This document shows positions 46,712 through 50,000 of a stretch of DNA of 50,000 bases, one piece after another; position 1 is the stretch's first letter, and every line of letters starts with the position of its first letter. The notes under the pieces are model-generated. The model searched no databases, had not been told where the DNA came from, and worked only from the letters and a program-made list of their open reading frames with translations. Made by a program: the position numbers and the translations under genes. Source of the stretch: Prorocentrum cordatum (taxonomy: Eukaryota > Sar > Dinophyceae > Prorocentrales > Prorocentraceae); contig CAUYUJ010019877.1 in assembly GCA_963575745.1 (NCBI GenBank), positions 99,610-149,609 of the forward strand. The letters are read 5' to 3'.

Positions 46712-47957
46712 GGCCAGCGCCGCGGCAGGCCGCGCCGAGCTCCCGCTCGGGGCGGCACCCGCCGGCCGCGGTGAACGCGCCCAGCCGGGCCGCGGCGGAC
46801 TGCTCGTGGGCGGCGGGCCGCGCCACGGCGGCCCAGCGAGCCACCGCCAGAGCCCGCGCCCCTGTGCAGCTTGGCTTTCTTCTCCTCCTCCTCCTCCTCC
46901 TCCTCCTCCTCGCTCCTCCTCCTCGCTCCTCCTCGTTACTCCTCGCTCCTCCTCCTCCTCCTCCTCCTCGCTGCTCCTCCTTTTCCTCCTCCTCCTCCTC
47001 CTCCTCCTCCTGCTCCTCGCTCCTGCTCCTGCTCCTGTTCCTGCTCCTGCTCCTGCTCCCGCTTTGCTCCTCCTCCTCCTCCTCCTCCTCCTCCTCCTCT
47101 TCCTCCTCCTCCTCCTCGCTCCTCCCTCCACTTGCGCACATTGGGGACGTCCACGAGGGAAGAGAGCTCCAGACAGTCCAGACAGTACAACACCACAAGC
47201 CCTGGCCAGGCCCATCCTGGGCCGTGGTGTACATGCCCTCGACACACGAGTCCAGAGCCCAGGATGGACCTGGCCAGGGCGGGTACCTCCGGGGACCCCG
47301 TATCAAGAAACTCAATGCGTCGGATTGTCGGAAGGGGGAAGGGCGACGGGCGGTATTTGGCAAGTTTCGGGTTCTGTCGAAGCAGTATGCTCGGGATGAA
47401 GAGTGGGTCTCTTGGAAGCGGGAAGGAGTCCAGACCTTTGGTGAGTCACGTTGCGAACGAAACAACGACGCCGGATGTCTGAGGACAAGGATAAGGGGGT
47501 TGAGGGGTGCTCTCCAAGCGGTTCGGTCCCCAAGTCTTTGACGCTTTTCATCACCTTCGGGGTGCCAGGGGAACGCGCCACGGCTGGACGCAACTTGGAA
47601 GGATTGGACCAGCCAGGGGGGTGGGGGGCTGGAGGGGGGGGCTGGGGTGCAGCGGATTTGGCTGGGGTGGGGACACAGGGGCGGCCCTGTAAACCCAGAC
47701 CCCCGACGTCATAATTTGTTAATTACGTCCACCCCCAGAAGTTTGGACCTTCCCCAGGACCGTTTTTCTATCCTGAGTCACTTTTTGACGGTCCCGAGGC
47801 CCAGTAGTGGCCCCCAAGGGCCGAAACTAGCAAACAAACAGAAAAAAACGTCGTGATTTTGTTCTCGGCTCGAGGGGGTCTGGGAAGAAGGCTGGGGGGT
47901 GGCCCCTCAGGAGGCATCGGACGGCTCCTGCGAGGAGGTGTCCAGGACAGCAGAGGA
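46711..47957. other. CCT microsatellite and unique sequence, no gene
   Basis: TCC/GCTCCT run at 46883-47130, then unique sequence with an inverted pair CAGGCCCATCCTGGGCC / CCCAGGATGGACCTGGCCAG at 47206-47276, and a type G repeat at 47696-47803. No gene supported. Confidence 0.65.
47696..47803. repeat. Dispersed repeat type G, further copy
   Basis: CAGACCCCCGACGTCATAAT, ACGTCCACCCCCAGAAG, TTTTTCTATCCTGAGTC and TTTTTGACGGTCCCGAGGCC in the same order as at 38907. Confidence 0.7.
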
Positions 47958-48165
47958 GGAGGAGGAGGAGGAGGAGGAGGAGGAGGAGGAGGAGGAGGAG
48001 GAGGAGGGGAGGAAAGGAGGAGGACGAGGATGAGGAGGATAGGAAAAGGAGGAAGAGGGAGGAGGAGGAGGCGGAGGGATGAGGAGGAAGGAAGGAGGAC
48101 GAGGCGGAGGAGCGAGGAAGGAGGAGGAGGAGGAGGAGAGGAGGAGATAGGAAAAGGAAAAAAAA
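47958..48165. repeat. (GGA)n microsatellite
   Basis: GGA runs with GAGGAAGG variants, followed by an A-rich patch at 48225-48260. Confidence 0.95.
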
Positions 48166-48361
48166 AGAAAGCAGGAGAGGCGAGGAGGATAGAGGGTAGG
48201 AGTGGGAGATGCCACCCTTGAGGACGCCTCCGAAAACAAAAAAAAAATAAAAAGAAAATCAACAAGAGAGAGGCCCCCTGGGCTCACTGCGCACCCGGGC
48301 AGTCCTCTCCGCCGAACCCTGCCCTGCCGGACCGCATCGGCGTGCACATATGCAGGCCCTT

Positions 48362-48528
48362 GGTGGGCTTGTTTTCCACCACCACCACCACCATAAGTTT
48401 GGGGGGGAGGGGATCCTCCTCCTCCTCCTCCTCCTCCTTCTCCTCGTCCTCGTCCTCTTCCTCATCCTCCACCTCCTTCCCCCTCCAACTTATGGTGGTG
48501 ATGGTGGTGGAAAAGGAGCCCATGATGC
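48362..48528. mobile_element. Foldback type F with CCT loop, copy 2
   Basis: Left arm GGTGGGCTTGTTTTCCACC, CACCACCATAAGTTTGG; right arm CCAACTTATGGTGGTGATGG and GGAAAAGGAGCCCATGATG. The loop is (TCC)n. Arms as in the copy at 38179. Confidence 0.8.
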
Positions 48529-48649
48529 CCTGGCCGAGCCAGTGGCGGGGCGCACCGCTGCCGTGGCCAGGGGCGACGGAGGTGTACCTAGTGCTTAACT
48601 GCCCGGATGCGCAACACGCAACACGTAGCGTATTGCTACGGATCTCACC

Positions 48650-48840
48650 ACGTTTTGAACATGGACGTTCTGAACACGTGCGTTTTGAACACGGACGTTT
48701 TGAACGTTCTGAAAGTTTTGAACACGTGCGTTTTGAACGTTTTGAACACGGACGTTTTGAACACGGACGTGTTCAACACGCAACACGTGAGTTTTGAACA
48801 CGGACGTTTTGAACACGGCACGCGTTACGTTTCAAAACGT
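48650..48840. repeat. TTTTGAACACGGACG short tandem repeat
   Basis: About eleven units of TTTTGAACACGGACG with variants ending ACACGTGCG, carrying several CACGTG and AACGTT palindromes. Open frames give Val-Leu-Asn-Thr or Phe-Glu-His repeats. Confidence 0.9.
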
Positions 48841-49054
48841 GCGTATCAGAGCAGCGAAGGTGCCCAAGCATCTGAGACTTTGACCTGTTCAACACAGCGT
48901 CCCCAGAGGTCCGGGCCCTCGCCCCAAGGCCGACTTTCCGTCCCGAGTCGCTGGTCGGCCGCCCTGGAGAGCCTGAGATCGGCCCCGAACCCGTAGGCTG
49001 CGAAACACCTCCGTCCTGATGTGTTCAAAACGTTGCATCTCTGAATAGATGTCT

Positions 49055-49271
49055 GAGGGCGACCGCTGGGGGGGGGGCGGCTCAGGGAGGGGAAACCTCG
49101 ACCTGGAATCGGCGATACATCGCCGATTGATCGACGATAGGTCCCCGATAATGGATCCACACGGTCCTGGGTGGGATGGGCCATCGGGCCTCAATGTATC
49201 AGCGGTCAAAAGGCGATTGGGAGCCGATGCACCCTCCCCTCCTGAGCTCCATCCCCACCTAACGTCGCCCC
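49055..49271. mobile_element. Inverted-repeat element type Y (related to intron 3 of the transporter gene)
   Basis: 217 bp with ~40-base imperfect inverted ends: GAGGGCGACCGCTGG and GGCTCAGGGAGGGG on the left; CCCCTCCTGAGCTCC and CCTAACGTCGCCCC on the right. The interior AATCGGCGATACATCGCC matches 33320-33340. Confidence 0.7.
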
Positions 49272-49741
49272 TGATGGGAGAAATGGTATGAAAAATACGA
49301 GTCCTGCGGGAAACGGGTCCTGGACCCCAGGGCCTTCCCCCAAGACAAGTCCCCCCCCCTATTGCTTTCGGGCCATAACTCGGGCCTCCAGCGGTCATTG
49401 AGGACGATCCAGGAACCCCGGGAACGCTATCGGCGAGGCGCAGCTGCTGGAGAGCACCCCGAGGCGGGAAAGCCGCTGAGGACCGACGAAGACGTCCAAA
49501 AACATTGAACCACGAAAGACTTCGTTGCCCCTGATGTGAGAAGGAACCTCTTCTGTGAGCATTGTTTCACCGATCCCTACCCCCGCTGGCGTGGCCTTGG
49601 CTCCACTGGCCGAGATCGGGGTGAATGCTGTTCCGTTCGGGTTTCGCGTGGCCTGTCCCCCACTGAGAGGTGAGATGATGGGGCTGAGATGCCATGACCC
49701 AGAGGGGATGGGGATCGGTTGAACGAGATATAAGACAAAAA
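49272..49741. other. Unique sequence, no gene seen
   Basis: No repeat array and no convincing frame. The minus-strand frame crossing 49395-49907 is formed partly by the type A element and is not called. Confidence 0.5.
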
Positions 49742-49907
49742 ACAATGACATAACCATGAACTTTCGGAGTCCGCGCCGATTTCTCCGATCTGCGGCGCAG
49801 GACCCAACCCAACGGCGCCTCCGGCACCGCCTCTGGCGCGCTCCGCCAGCCAGGGAGGGGGGTCCAGCGCTGATCCGAGAAATCCATGCGAACCTACAGG
49901 CATACAA
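49742..49907. mobile_element. MITE-like element type A, copy 3 (reverse orientation)
   Basis: Ends ACATAACCATGAACTTTCGG and complement, with core GGCGCCTCCGGCACCGCC and TGGCGCGCTCCGCCAG, which is the copy 1 core reversed. Confidence 0.7.
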
Positions 49908-50000
49908 TCAAACAGTGCAATAAGGCCACACGATAAAGATGCAAAGGTCTTTGAGTGCCATGTTGCCGTTTTTCGAGTGAGGCTGGCCAACGAAAGTCGC

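Noticed and set aside
49395-49907. Minus-strand frame of 170 codons
   Set aside because: Built partly from the type A element and crosses into unique sequence with no support.

Overview
The window is nuclear DNA of a dinoflagellate. The sign is not codon use but a 22-nt leader: dinoflagellate mRNAs receive a trans-spliced leader ending CCGTAGCCATTTTGG-CTCAAG, and recognisable copies of it, intact to badly decayed, lie in the genomic DNA just upstream of eight gene-like regions here. That is the known mark of genes that re-entered the genome as reverse-transcribed mature mRNAs. High G+C, abundant microsatellites, long gene-poor stretches, genes on one strand and short mobile elements that behave as introns all fit. 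I cannot name the species.

Layout. 1-27 kb: all credible genes are on the minus strand: a partial gene at the left edge; a multi-exon transposase-like gene (1.7-5.2 kb); a nonsense-broken relative of it (7.0-7.6 kb); a small coiled-coil pseudogene (8.3-8.7 kb); three dinoflagellate-type genes of unknown function (9.9-11.4, 12.5-13.3 and 16.7-19.3 kb, the last with one intron); and a decayed LINE-like element (24.1-26.8 kb). Between them are minisatellites, including a ~97-bp unit array that runs into a 12-bp unit array (21.5-23.7 kb), a GT/GCGT tract and a triple hairpin array (11.7-11.8 kb).

27-50 kb: one well supported conventional gene, a four-exon transporter of the chloroquine-resistance-transporter-like (CRT-like, drug/metabolite transporter superfamily) group at 32.45-34.83 kb, again on the minus strand. 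The four exons join in frame with GT-AG introns, and two of its three introns look like copies of short inverted-repeat elements found elsewhere in the window (introners). The rest is crowded with MITE-like elements of at least seven types, some with target-site duplications and some nested, then a ~5.3 kb GTC/GGC-type satellite (41.4-46.7 kb) ending in ~335-bp higher-order repeats.

How it fits together: genes appear to have been re-inserted by retroposition (leader relics, few introns), then some acquired introns from short DNA elements, while the spaces filled with simple repeats. No rRNA, tRNA, CRISPR array or bacterial-style operon was seen.
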